Shown piece after piece: positions 51,723 through 59,994 of a stretch of DNA of 64,000 bases (the first letter of the stretch is position 1; each line of letters begins with the position of its first letter). This stretch comes from Roseiterribacter gracilis (GTDB taxonomy: Bacteria > Pseudomonadota > Alphaproteobacteria > BOG-932 > Roseiterribacteraceae). The stretch covers positions 496,001 through 560,000 of the forward strand of contig BOPV01000001.1 in the NCBI GenBank assembly GCA_018332375.1, read 5' to 3'. The translations under genes and the position numbers were made by a program. A model generated the notes under the pieces. It saw only the letters and a list, made by a program, of their open reading frames with translations, did not search any database and was not told the origin of the DNA.

Positions 51723-54182
51723 ATGAAATTGATGAGCTACGCGGAGAGCCGCTGGATCGAACCGACGGGGACGATGGCCGAGCTGGTCAGCGCCGTGGAC
51801 GGACGCCTGATCGCGAGCTGCTCGAGCGCCGGCCTCGATTTCGGTGGCATGGCGGCCTATGCGCGCGCGGTTGGCGGGCCGGCGCTGCGCAAGATGACGT
51901 TTCACCAGCGCGCCGAGCGCTTGAAGGCGCTGGCGCTGTATCTGAACGAGCGCAAAGAAGCGCTGTACGAGCTCAATTACGATACGGGCGCGACGCGCAA
52001 GGACGGCTGGATCGATATCGAAGGCGGCATCGGCACCTTGTTCGCTTACGCCTCAAAAGGACGGCGCGAACTTCCCAACCAGCGCTGGCTGCTCGACGGA
52101 CCGGTCGAAAATCTGTCGAAGGGCGGCACCTTCATTGGCCGGCACATCGTGACTCCCCTGCAGGGCGTCGCGGTTCATATCAACGCGTTCAACTTCCCCT
52201 GCTGGGGCATGTTGGAAAAGCTGGCGCCGACGATTCTGGCCGGCGTGCCGGTGATCGTGAAGCCGGCGTCGGCAACTTCGTATCTGACCGAGGCAATGTT
52301 CCGGCAGATCGTTGAATCGGGTTTGCTGCCGCCCGGCAGCATTCAGCTGATCGTCGGCAGCACGGGCGATCTGCTCGATCATCTGACCGGCCAGGACGTC
52401 GTGTCCTTCACCGGCTCGATCGATACTTCGTCGAAGCTGCGCAACCATCCGACCATCACGCAGCAGGCGGTGCGGTTCGTCGCCGAACGCGACTCGTTGA
52501 ATTCGTCGGTGCTGGGTCCGGACGTGACACCGGACTCGCCCGAATTCGATTTGTTCGTGAAAGAAGTCGTGCGCGAGATGACGACCAAGGCGGGGCAAAA
52601 ATGCACCGCGATCCGTCGCGCCTTCGTGCCCGCACATCTGCTCGATGCAGCCCAAAATGCGCTTGCTGCAAGGCTTTCCAAGGTGGTGGTCGGCGATCCG
52701 CGTCGCGACGACGTAATGATGGGGGCCTTGTGCAGCCGGGCCCAGCTTGCCGACGTGCGCAGCAAAATCGCGACGTTGCGCAAAGAAGCGACGATCGCGT
52801 TCGGCGACCCCGATCAGGTCCAGTTGAGCGGTGGCGATGCAGCGCTAGGCGCGTTCCTGTCGCCGGTTCTGCTGCGGTGTGAAAAGCCGGACGACGCAAT
52901 CGAAATCCACGCGTCAGAGCCGTTCGGTCCGGTCGCGACCTTGATGCCGTATCGCGACGTCGATCACGCGCTGCAGCTGGTGAAGCGCGGCGAGGGAAGT
53001 CTGGTCGCGTCGGTCTTCACCTATAGCGACGACGTCGCCAGCGAATTGGTCCACGGCGCGACCTCGTTCCATGGTCGCATCATTCTGGTCGATCGCGATT
53101 GCGCCAAGGAATCGACCGGTCACGGTTCGCCACTGCCGGGTCTGGTCCATGGCGGTCCCGGCCGCGCCGGCGGCGGTGAAGAGCTGGGCGGCATTCGCGG
53201 CGTCATGCATTACATGCAGCGCACCGCGTTGCAGGGCTCGCCCAAGCGCATCGCGCAGATCACCGGAAGCTGGATCAAAGGCGCGCCCGAGCTTCTGTTC
53301 GATACGCATCCGTTCCGCAAAGATTTTGAAGAGCTCAAAATCGGCGAAACCTATCGCACCAAGCCGCGCATCGTGACGTTGGGCGACATCGAACATTTCG
53401 CCGAATTCACCGGCGATACGTTCTACGCGCATATGGACGAAGAAGCGGCGGCAGCCAACCCGTTCTTCCCGGGCCGTGTCGCGCACGGCTACTTGCTGTT
53501 GTCGTTTGCGGCCGGCCTGTTCGTCGATCCGGCGCCGGGTCCGGTGCTGGCGAATTACGGGCTCGACAATCTGCGGTTCCTCAAACCCGTGTCGCCCGGC
53601 GACACGATGCAGGTGCGCCTGACCTGCAAAGACAAAAGCCAGCGCAACGCCGACTATGGCGAAGTCAAATGGGACGTTGCGATCACCAACCAGCATGACG
53701 AGTTGGTTGCGTCCTACGATCTGCTGACGATGAACGCGCGGCCGCGTTCGACCTACGCGGTCGAAGAACAGGCGGTGCTGAAGGCGTCGCCGGCGACGGT
53801 GTGGAAGATGCTGCGCGACTTCGGCGACATCGCGTCGTGGCATCCGTCCTTCTCGACCAGCAAGCTGGAAGGCGAAGGTCCGTTCGGCGCCGGCTGCGTG
53901 CGCGCGCTGGAGATGGGAAAGGCGCCCGGCGTGACGCGCGAAGAAATCACCGCCTTCGACGATGCCGGCCGGTCGATGACCTACCGGATCGTCGAAGGGC
54001 CGTTGCCGGTGCGCAACTACCGCTCGACCTTGCGCGTCGAAGCAGCCGGCGACGGCAGCAAAGTCCTTTGGTCGGCGCTGTTCGACGCGCCGTCCGACGT
54101 GGGCGAGGGGCTGCTGGCGGGCGTGCGCAAAGTCGTGCTGCGCAAGGGGCTGGACGCGCTGGTGCAGCAGTACGGGGGATAG
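51723..54182 (+). CDS. paaZ: PaaZ ring-opening enzyme (ALDH-MaoC) with extra C-terminal SRPBCC domain
   Basis: This is an 819-aa fusion. Residues 1 to about 525 form the aldehyde dehydrogenase, with Glu255 (VAERDSLN) and Cys294 (KAGQKCTAIRR). Residues about 530-672 form the MaoC-type oxepin-CoA hydrolase with Asp565 and His570 (GDTFYAHMDEEAAAANPFF). These open the oxepin ring and oxidise the aldehyde. The usual PaaZ (about 680 aa) stops here. This protein continues with about 142 residues (678-819, nucleotides 53754-54182) of SRPBCC/polyketide-cyclase type (EEQAVLKASPATVWKMLRDF; MTYRIVEGPLPVRNYRSTLR). GAGGA lies 6 nt upstream of the ATG. The frame is continuous with no sign of a frameshift. 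Confidence 0.96.
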   Translation: MKLMSYAESRWIEPTGTMAELVSAVDGRLIASCSSAGLDFGGMAAYARAVGGPALRKMTFHQRAERLKALALYLNERKEALYELNYDTGATRKDGWIDIEGGIGTLFAYASKGRRELPNQRWLLDGPVENLSKGGTFIGRHIVTPLQGVAVHINAFNFPCWGMLEKLAPTILAGVPVIVKPASATSYLTEAMFRQIVESGLLPPGSIQLIVGSTGDLLDHLTGQDVVSFTGSIDTSSKLRNHPTITQQAVRFVAERDSLNSSVLGPDVTPDSPEFDLFVKEVVREMTTKAGQKCTAIRRAFVPAHLLDAAQNALAARLSKVVVGDPRRDDVMMGALCSRAQLADVRSKIATLRKEATIAFGDPDQVQLSGGDAALGAFLSPVLLRCEKPDDAIEIHASEPFGPVATLMPYRDVDHALQLVKRGEGSLVASVFTYSDDVASELVHGATSFHGRIILVDRDCAKESTGHGSPLPGLVHGGPGRAGGGEELGGIRGVMHYMQRTALQGSPKRIAQITGSWIKGAPELLFDTHPFRKDFEELKIGETYRTKPRIVTLGDIEHFAEFTGDTFYAHMDEEAAAANPFFPGRVAHGYLLLSFAAGLFVDPAPGPVLANYGLDNLRFLKPVSPGDTMQVRLTCKDKSQRNADYGEVKWDVAITNQHDELVASYDLLTMNARPRSTYAVEEQAVLKASPATVWKMLRDFGDIASWHPSFSTSKLEGEGPFGAGCVRALEMGKAPGVTREEITAFDDAGRSMTYRIVEGPLPVRNYRSTLRVEAAGDGSKVLWSALFDAPSDVGEGLLAGVRKVVLRKGLDALVQQYGG

Positions 54183-54186
54183 ATAC

Positions 54187-54207
54187 GCCCGCCACAAAGC
54201 GGCGGGC
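54187..54207 (+). terminator. Hairpin after paaZ
   Basis: GCCCGCC pairs with GGCGGGC around ACAAAGC, 5 nt after the paaZ stop. A run of seven T lies at 54234-54240, too far away for a canonical intrinsic terminator; a weak second structure between them is possible. A further CTCGAC/GTCGAG hairpin sits at 54241-54256. Confidence 0.45.
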
Positions 54208-54298
54208 AGCACGGCCAGTCGGCAACGTCGCGCTTTTTTTCTCGACCCATGTCGAGATCCCAGCGTTGGTTCCGTCCTAGGGGGAAAGGAGACACGAC

Positions 54299-54787
54299 AT
54301 GGCAACGATCAGTTCAAAAATCTCACCGTGCCTGTGGTTCAACAACGAGGGTGAAGAGGCGGCGCGGTTCTACACGTCGCTCTTTCCCAAGTCGAAGATC
54401 GATCGCGTCATCAAATCCCCCATCGATACGCCGAGCGGGAAAGAGGGAACCGTTCTGGTGATCGACTTCACCTTGGCGGGCCAAAGTTTCATGGCCCTCA
54501 ATGGCGGATCGAAGGGCGAATACACCCAGGCACTATCCTTGGCCGTCGAGTGCGACGACCAAGCCGAGGTCGATCATTTGTGGAACGGGCTCAAGGCAGG
54601 CGGCAAAGAAGTCGCGTGCGGCTGGCTGCAGGACCGTTACGGCATCAGCTGGCAGATCGTGCCCAGACAGATGCTGGACATGCTGCGCCATGGCGAGCCC
54701 GCGAAGGCGAAGCGCGCGATGCAGGCGATGATGACCATGGTGAAGCTCGACCTCGCGGCGCTGCAGAAGGCGTACGACGGAAAATAG
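54299..54787 (+). CDS. PhnB-like VOC-family protein
   Basis: This 162-aa protein belongs to the PhnB/3-demethylubiquinone methyltransferase-like VOC group. Features are SPCLWFNNEGEEAARFYTSL near the start, FMALNGGSKGEYTQALSLAV and the end WLQDRYGISWQIVPRQMLDM, the family signature. AAAGGAGA precedes the ATG by 8 nt. These proteins are widespread and mostly uncharacterised; metal-dependent enzyme activity is uncertain because the usual ligand set is incomplete. Confidence 0.9.
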   Translation: MATISSKISPCLWFNNEGEEAARFYTSLFPKSKIDRVIKSPIDTPSGKEGTVLVIDFTLAGQSFMALNGGSKGEYTQALSLAVECDDQAEVDHLWNGLKAGGKEVACGWLQDRYGISWQIVPRQMLDMLRHGEPAKAKRAMQAMMTMVKLDLAALQKAYDGK

Positions 54788-54797
54788 CCAGGGCGCG

Positions 54798-55436
54798 CTA
54801 GCCCGAGGCGCTACGCATTTCCACAAACGAGATCCGGTTTCCATCCGGGTCGCGTATGTGGAAATCGAGGCCGCCCCATGCCTGGCGGACGAGGCGCTGC
54901 GGAAATTCCACACCGCGCGCCTCGTATTCCGCAAACAGCGCTTTGACGTTGTTGGTTTCGATCGTCGCCAGAATGAGCGAGCCTTCGCGCGCAGCCAATT
55001 CGGCAAAATTCGGCCGCGCGACGAAGCGCAAATGCAGGCTGGCGCCATCGCGTGCCACGGCGCCGTAAAATGGCGGCTTGCCGTGCAGGAACGCGATCTC
55101 GAAGCCGAGTTTCGATTCATAGTAGTGCGCCGCCGCCGTAACGTCGGTGACGAACAGGATCGGCGTGACGCGCGTCAGTCGTGGTTCGGTTTGTGTCATT
55201 TCAGCCGGCATGTCGTCCGCTGCACGTTTGAGGTCGGCCCAGCTTTCAAAGCCGGCTTCGACCGCGACGATCTCCTGCGCCAAGCTGAGCGGCAATGGCA
55301 GGACGAGGGCTTGGACGTCGGTGAGATCGGCGTAGCGCGCGAGCAGGCGGATTTTTCCGCCGACGGAAAAATTCCGTTCGCGATGCCAGCGCTGCAGCAA
55401 CTTGGCTTGTTTTCGATAGGTGTCGATCGTGGGCAT
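54798..55436 (-). CDS. VOC-family protein with N-terminal helical extension
   Basis: This is a 212-aa two-part protein. Residues 1 to about 72 are a helical, basic region (YRKQAKLLQRWHRERNF; LAQEIVAVEAGFESWADLKR) like the extension found on some glyoxalase-superfamily and ankyrin proteins. Residues about 85-208 are a VOC domain similar to bleomycin-resistance proteins (VTPILFVTDVTAAAHYYESK; LDFHIRDPDGNRISFVE). It is convergent with the PhnB-like gene, 10 nt apart. Ligand unknown. Confidence 0.86.
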   Translation of the reverse strand: MPTIDTYRKQAKLLQRWHRERNFSVGGKIRLLARYADLTDVQALVLPLPLSLAQEIVAVEAGFESWADLKRAADDMPAEMTQTEPRLTRVTPILFVTDVTAAAHYYESKLGFEIAFLHGKPPFYGAVARDGASLHLRFVARPNFAELAAREGSLILATIETNNVKALFAEYEARGVEFPQRLVRQAWGGLDFHIRDPDGNRISFVEMRSASG

Positions 55437-55684
55437 GGGCGGCTCCGGCTGATTGGATCAGCGGGTGGGCGAAGCCCTTTCGGCGACGTGCCGATGCATC
55501 CCGTAGAGCGCATGCCGATTAGGTCCGCAGCAGCGCCTTGCTGTCGAGAGGGAATTTTCTCGTCGCAGGACCGGCTGTTCCGCAACATCCGTGTCCCGCG
55601 GCGGCGAAAACCGGGGCAATTAGACAGGATCTGCCCCCCGATGCCGGGCCACACTTGGGCGATCCAAGCTGGAGAGCCCATCCC

Positions 55685-56797
55685 GTGTCGAAGCCTCGTT
55701 CGCCGTTCCGTTCTGCCCTCGATGCGGTGATCCCGTACAAAGGCGGCATGTCGTTGGCCGAGGCGGGCAGGCGCTATCGCCGGACGCGCTTCGCCAAATT
55801 GGCGAGCAACGAAAATCCGTTCGGACCCAGCCCCAACGTTGCCGCCGCGGTGCGCGACGCGCTGCACGAAGTCGAATTCTATCCCGACGCTGCCTGCACC
55901 GACTTGCGCGCGCGCCTGTCGGCTGATCTCGATGTCGATCCCACTGCGCTCGTCTTCGGGCCGGGATCGGAAGCGATCCTCGACTACGCGCTGCGCGCGA
56001 CGGTCGATCCCGGCGACGTGGTGGTGCAATCGGCACCGACCTTTCCGTCCTATGCGATCGTCACCAAAGCGATCGGCGCCATCGTGCGCGACGTGACGCG
56101 CAAACCGGATTTCAGCCTCGACGTCGATGCGGTGATCGCATCCGTGCAGGACGGCGTGCGCGTGTTGGTTCTGTGCACGCCCAACAATCCGACCGGCAAC
56201 CTGCTCTCGCGCGCCGACTTTGCGCGCATTCTGGCGGCCCTGCCGAAAGACGTCGTGCTGCTGCTCGACGAGGCGTATCGCGAATATATCGACGCCGACA
56301 AACAGTTCGATCCGCTGCCGATGCTGCGTGCCTGGGGCGGCACGTGGCTGGCGTTGCGCACCTTTTCGAAAGCCTATGGGCTTGCGTCGATGCGCGTCGG
56401 CTACGGCATCGCCTCGTCGCCCGATTTCGTCGCCTATATCGACCGGCTGCGCCCGTTCTTCAACGTACCGACGTTGAGCCAGGCGGCTGCGTTGGCGGCG
56501 TGGAGCGATCAGGCGCATTTGCACAAGACCGTCGCAGCGACCGTGGCCGAGCGCGCACGTCTACTGCCGAAACTACGCGAGCTGGGCCTGACCCCAACCG
56601 ACAGTCAGGCGAATTTCCATCTCTTCGAAGTCGCCGACGCGGTTGCAACCAGCGAAGCGATGCTGGCCGAAGGCGTGATCGTGCGCCCAATCCCGTTCGG
56701 CACGCGCTCGTTCCTGCGCGTCTCGATCGGCACGCGCGAAGACAATGACTGGATGCTGACCGTGCTCGCCGAACAGCTGCGCAAGAAAGCAGCCTGA
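55685..56797 (+). CDS. hisC: Histidinol-phosphate aminotransferase-like PLP enzyme
   Basis: This 370-aa class I/II aminotransferase has HisC features: LASNENPFGPSPNVAAAVRD near the N-terminus, PNNPTGNLLSRADF, DEAYREY, and the PLP lysine in RTFSKAYGLASMRVGYGIA. The C-terminal Arg is in GTRSFLRVSIGT. The start is GTG with GGAGAG 9 nt upstream. It stands alone rather than in a his operon, so it could transaminate another amino acid (aromatic, for example) instead of, or besides, histidinol phosphate. It ends directly against the convergent cupin gene. Confidence 0.88.
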   Translation: MSKPRSPFRSALDAVIPYKGGMSLAEAGRRYRRTRFAKLASNENPFGPSPNVAAAVRDALHEVEFYPDAACTDLRARLSADLDVDPTALVFGPGSEAILDYALRATVDPGDVVVQSAPTFPSYAIVTKAIGAIVRDVTRKPDFSLDVDAVIASVQDGVRVLVLCTPNNPTGNLLSRADFARILAALPKDVVLLLDEAYREYIDADKQFDPLPMLRAWGGTWLALRTFSKAYGLASMRVGYGIASSPDFVAYIDRLRPFFNVPTLSQAAALAAWSDQAHLHKTVAATVAERARLLPKLRELGLTPTDSQANFHLFEVADAVATSEAMLAEGVIVRPIPFGTRSFLRVSIGTREDNDWMLTVLAEQLRKKAA

Positions 56798-57292
56798 TCA
56801 GTCGTCGGTCGGACCGCGCCGTTTGAGATCGGTGTAGGGCGTACCGTCGCGACGTACGTAGATCGCGGGCTTTCCCTCCGGCGGATAGACCAGGTCGATA
56901 TCCGGATAGAACGCGCCGTCGTCCGGAATGCGCGTGCCGACTTGCAGCAGCATCGCATCTTGGCTCGACCGGTTTTGCAGGCAGTGGCCGTTGGCGTCGC
57001 CTGCCTTGAAGCCGGCTGCATCGCCGGCGCGCAGAACCTCTTCACCGTCGTCGGTGACCAGCACGACTTCCCCCGACACGACATAGACGAACTCGTCCGT
57101 CTTGGTGTGCCAGTGGCGTTGGCTCGACCATTGGTTTGGCGGAAGACGCAGCATGTTGACGCCGAATTGCGTCAAGCCGGCTTCGTCGCTGAGTTTCCGC
57201 AGTTCGCGCGAACGGCATTGCCGGTCGTATGGCGGCGGATAGAAGGTGCCGACGATCGGGGCGATGGCGGCGATATCGATGCGTTTTGTCAT
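56798..57292 (-). CDS. Cupin-domain protein
   Basis: This 164-aa single-cupin protein has motif 1 HWHTKTDEFVYVVSGEVVLV (two His and the Glu metal-ligand positions) and motif 2 AGDAAGFKAGDANGHCLQNR. It ends with PAIYVRRDGTPYTDLKRRG. The architecture matches small cupins that bind a metal and an acidic or sugar ligand; the reaction is unknown. It overlaps the Lrp-type regulator stop (ATGA), so the two are co-translated. Confidence 0.9.
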   Translation of the reverse strand: MTKRIDIAAIAPIVGTFYPPPYDRQCRSRELRKLSDEAGLTQFGVNMLRLPPNQWSSQRHWHTKTDEFVYVVSGEVVLVTDDGEEVLRAGDAAGFKAGDANGHCLQNRSSQDAMLLQVGTRIPDDGAFYPDIDLVYPPEGKPAIYVRRDGTPYTDLKRRGPTDD

Positions 57293-57768
57293 TCATGCAC
57301 CGGAAGAGCAGTTTCGTATTTGACGGCGCGCAACGCGAAGTTCGACTTCACCTGGCTGACTGCTTTCTGCGTGAAAATCACGTCGCGCAGAAACTGTTCG
57401 TACTGGCGTACGTCGCGCGCCACAACACGCAGCAGATAATCGGCGTCGCCGGTCGTCGAATAACATTCCAGCACTTCGGGGCGGCGGGAAACGGCGCGTT
57501 CGAATTCTTCGATGCCGGCGAGATCGTGCTTGGTCAGCGTCACATGCGTGAAGACGCATTCGGGCACGCCGGCTTTTTGCGGATCGAGCAGCACCGTGTA
57601 GCGCTGGATGAAGCCGTCATCCTGCAACCGCTTGAGCCGCCGCCAGCAAGGCGAGGCGGAGAGGCCGACCTTCTCGGACAGTTCCTGCGCGGTCAGGCGC
57701 GAATCCTGCTGCAACTCCTGCAGAATGCGGACTTCAAAGGAATCCAGCCCGCGCGCATCCTGAGACAT
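57289..57768 (-). CDS. Lrp/AsnC-family regulator (BkdR-like)
   Basis: This is a 159-aa regulator. The winged HTH is in FEVRILQELQQDSRLTAQEL and VGLSASPCWRRLKRLQDDGF, and the RAM domain in STTGDADYLLRVVARDVRQY. The ATG at 57768 has GGGA 8 nt upstream; the ATG two codons earlier (57774) is too close to it. It is divergent from the E1 gene of a 2-oxoacid dehydrogenase, the same arrangement as bkdR-bkd in pseudomonads, so it probably activates that operon in response to branched-chain amino acids. Confidence 0.93.
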   Translation of the reverse strand: MSQDARGLDSFEVRILQELQQDSRLTAQELSEKVGLSASPCWRRLKRLQDDGFIQRYTVLLDPQKAGVPECVFTHVTLTKHDLAGIEEFERAVSRRPEVLECYSTTGDADYLLRVVARDVRQYEQFLRDVIFTQKAVSQVKSNFALRAVKYETALPVHE

Positions 57769-57898
57769 GGTCATTTCCCGTTTCTGGCCGATCGGGGCAT
57801 CTTATGCCTCTCCTGGACCAGGTCGAGACCGGAAAAGGACAGAAATTGACCCCAGCCCGGTCCAAACTCGGTCAGAACAAGCCGACAGGGACCGACCG

Positions 57899-59992
57899 AT
57901 GCAAAAGCTGGCCGAACGCAAAGCCCCCACCTTGGGCGACAACAGCAAGTCGCCCGCAACCGACTGGGCCAACGTCGTTCGGCTGATTCATGTGTCGCGC
58001 GGGCTCGACGCGTTGGAAGAGACCAGGCTCGTTCCGGAAAAAAAGGTCCTCTACCAGTTCTCGGCGCGCGGCCATGACATGGCGCAGATCCTTCTCGGAT
58101 CGCAGCTCACCGATCCGAACGATGCCGTGTGCGGCTATTACCGCTCGCGTCCGTTGCTGTTGGCGTTGGGGGTCGAACTCGACGACGCGCTGGGTTCGGC
58201 GATGGGACGCGCGGGCGGTTATTCCGACGGGCGCGATATCGGCGTCGTGTTCAACTATCCGAACGTGCGCGGCGCGTCGGCGCTGCCGATGTGCGGCGGC
58301 GTCGGTGCGCAATACACGCCGACATCGGGTTGGGCGCAGGCGGTCGAATATCGCCGCACTGTGTTGAACGATCCCGCTTATGCGCGCGCGATCGGCGTCG
58401 TGCTGGGCGGTGACGCGTCGGTTGCGACCAACGGTTTCTGGTCGGCGCTGACGATCGCGACGACGCTGCAGCTGCCACAGCTTTTCTACATCGAAGATAA
58501 CGGCTTCGGCATTTCGGTGCCGGGCGAATTCCAGACGCCGGGCGCCGACATCGCGCGCAACCTGAAAAACTTCCAGGGGCTGCGCGTTCTGTCGGGCGAC
58601 GGGACCGAGCCGGTCGAAGCCGCGTCGCTGATCGAACAGGCGCTGGCGCATGTGCGCGGCCGCAGCGGCCCGGTTCTGCTGCGCCTGACCGTGCCGCGCC
58701 TGCAGGGCCACTCCTTTCAGGACACGCAGGCCTACAAGTCGGACGAGACGGTCAAAGCCGAATGGGCACGCGATCCGCTGCCCAAGCTCAAAGAGTTTCT
58801 GGTGCCGAACCACCTGTCGCAAAGCGACTGGGATGCAGCCGAAGCAGCTGCCAAGGACGCGGTCGAAGCTGCGCGCAGCAAAGCCGAAGCCCGTCCGGTC
58901 GCCGATCCCGAAACCGTGACGCGCAACGTCTTCTTCGAAGGCGAGATGCAGACGCAGGGCGGGCAGTGGGCCGAAGGCTATCGTCCCCCTGCATCAACCG
59001 GCGAAGCCGCAACCACCGGCCCGCGCATCAACATGGTCACTGCGATCCGTCGCGTGCTGGATCACGAGCTGAGCCTCAATCCGCGCGTCGTCGTGTTCGG
59101 CGAAGATGTCGGCCCCAAAGGCGGCGTGCACGGCGTGACGTTGGGGCTGCAGCAGAAATTCGGCGAGAGCCGCGTGTTCGACACCAGCCTGTCGGAAGAG
59201 GGCATTGTCGGTCGCGCCGTCGGTATGGCGATGGCGGGCTTGATGCCGGTGCCGGAGATCCAGTTCCGCAAATATGCCGATCCGGCGGTCGAACAGATCA
59301 ACGATTGCGGCACGATGCGCTGGCGCACCAACAACCGGTTCGCAGCGCCGATGGTGCTGCGCATGCCGATCGGCTTCTTCAAATGCGGCGACCCGTGGCA
59401 TTCGATGACCAACGAAGTCCAGTTCGTGCACGCGCCGGGCTGGTTGGTTGCGGCGCCGTCGAACGCGGCCGATGCGGTCGGCCTATTGCGCACCGCGTTG
59501 CGCGGCAACGACCCGGTGATGTTCCTCGAACATCGCGCCATGCTGGATCAGGCCTGGGCGCGGCGTCCGTATCCAGGCGACGACTATGTGCTGCCGTTCG
59601 GCAAGGCCAAGATCACGCAAAGCGGTGACAAGCTCACCATCGTGACCTGGGGTGCGATGGTCGAACGTTGCGAAGACGCAGCCAAAGCCAGCGGCCAGTC
59701 GGTCGAGATTATCGATCTACGCACCTTGTTGCCGTGGGACAGCGAAACTGTGCGCCAATCGGTGCAGCGCACGCATCGCTGCTTGATCGTGCATGAAGAT
59801 CTGAAAACCGGTGGATTCGGCGGCGAGATCGCGGCCTTCGTCGCCGACGAATGTTTCCTCGATCTCGACGCGCCGGTCGCGCGCCTGGCGATGCCGGATA
59901 TTCCAAGTCCGCACAATCCGGTACTGCTGGAACATGTGTTGCCGTCGGTTGACGGAATCCGCGCCAAGATCGACCAGTTGATCGGCTTCTGA
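57899..59992 (+). CDS. 2-oxoacid dehydrogenase E1, fused alpha and beta subunits
   Basis: This 697-aa thiamine-diphosphate enzyme decarboxylates a 2-oxoacid, probably branched-chain. The alpha part (about residues 1-360) has RSRPLLLALGVELDDALGSA and the ThDP segment GGDASVATNGFWSALTIATT...IEDNG. The beta part (about 375-697) has VVVFGEDVGPKGGVHGVTLG, DTSLSEEGIVGRAVGMAMAG, PEIQFRKYADPA and LIVHEDLKTGGFGGEIAAF. AGGGA precedes the ATG. E2 follows after 2 nt; the E3 gene is not in the window. The divergent Lrp-type regulator supports the branched-chain assignment. Confidence 0.93.
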   Translation: MQKLAERKAPTLGDNSKSPATDWANVVRLIHVSRGLDALEETRLVPEKKVLYQFSARGHDMAQILLGSQLTDPNDAVCGYYRSRPLLLALGVELDDALGSAMGRAGGYSDGRDIGVVFNYPNVRGASALPMCGGVGAQYTPTSGWAQAVEYRRTVLNDPAYARAIGVVLGGDASVATNGFWSALTIATTLQLPQLFYIEDNGFGISVPGEFQTPGADIARNLKNFQGLRVLSGDGTEPVEAASLIEQALAHVRGRSGPVLLRLTVPRLQGHSFQDTQAYKSDETVKAEWARDPLPKLKEFLVPNHLSQSDWDAAEAAAKDAVEAARSKAEARPVADPETVTRNVFFEGEMQTQGGQWAEGYRPPASTGEAATTGPRINMVTAIRRVLDHELSLNPRVVVFGEDVGPKGGVHGVTLGLQQKFGESRVFDTSLSEEGIVGRAVGMAMAGLMPVPEIQFRKYADPAVEQINDCGTMRWRTNNRFAAPMVLRMPIGFFKCGDPWHSMTNEVQFVHAPGWLVAAPSNAADAVGLLRTALRGNDPVMFLEHRAMLDQAWARRPYPGDDYVLPFGKAKITQSGDKLTIVTWGAMVERCEDAAKASGQSVEIIDLRTLLPWDSETVRQSVQRTHRCLIVHEDLKTGGFGGEIAAFVADECFLDLDAPVARLAMPDIPSPHNPVLLEHVLPSVDGIRAKIDQLIGF

Positions 59993-59994
59993 GC

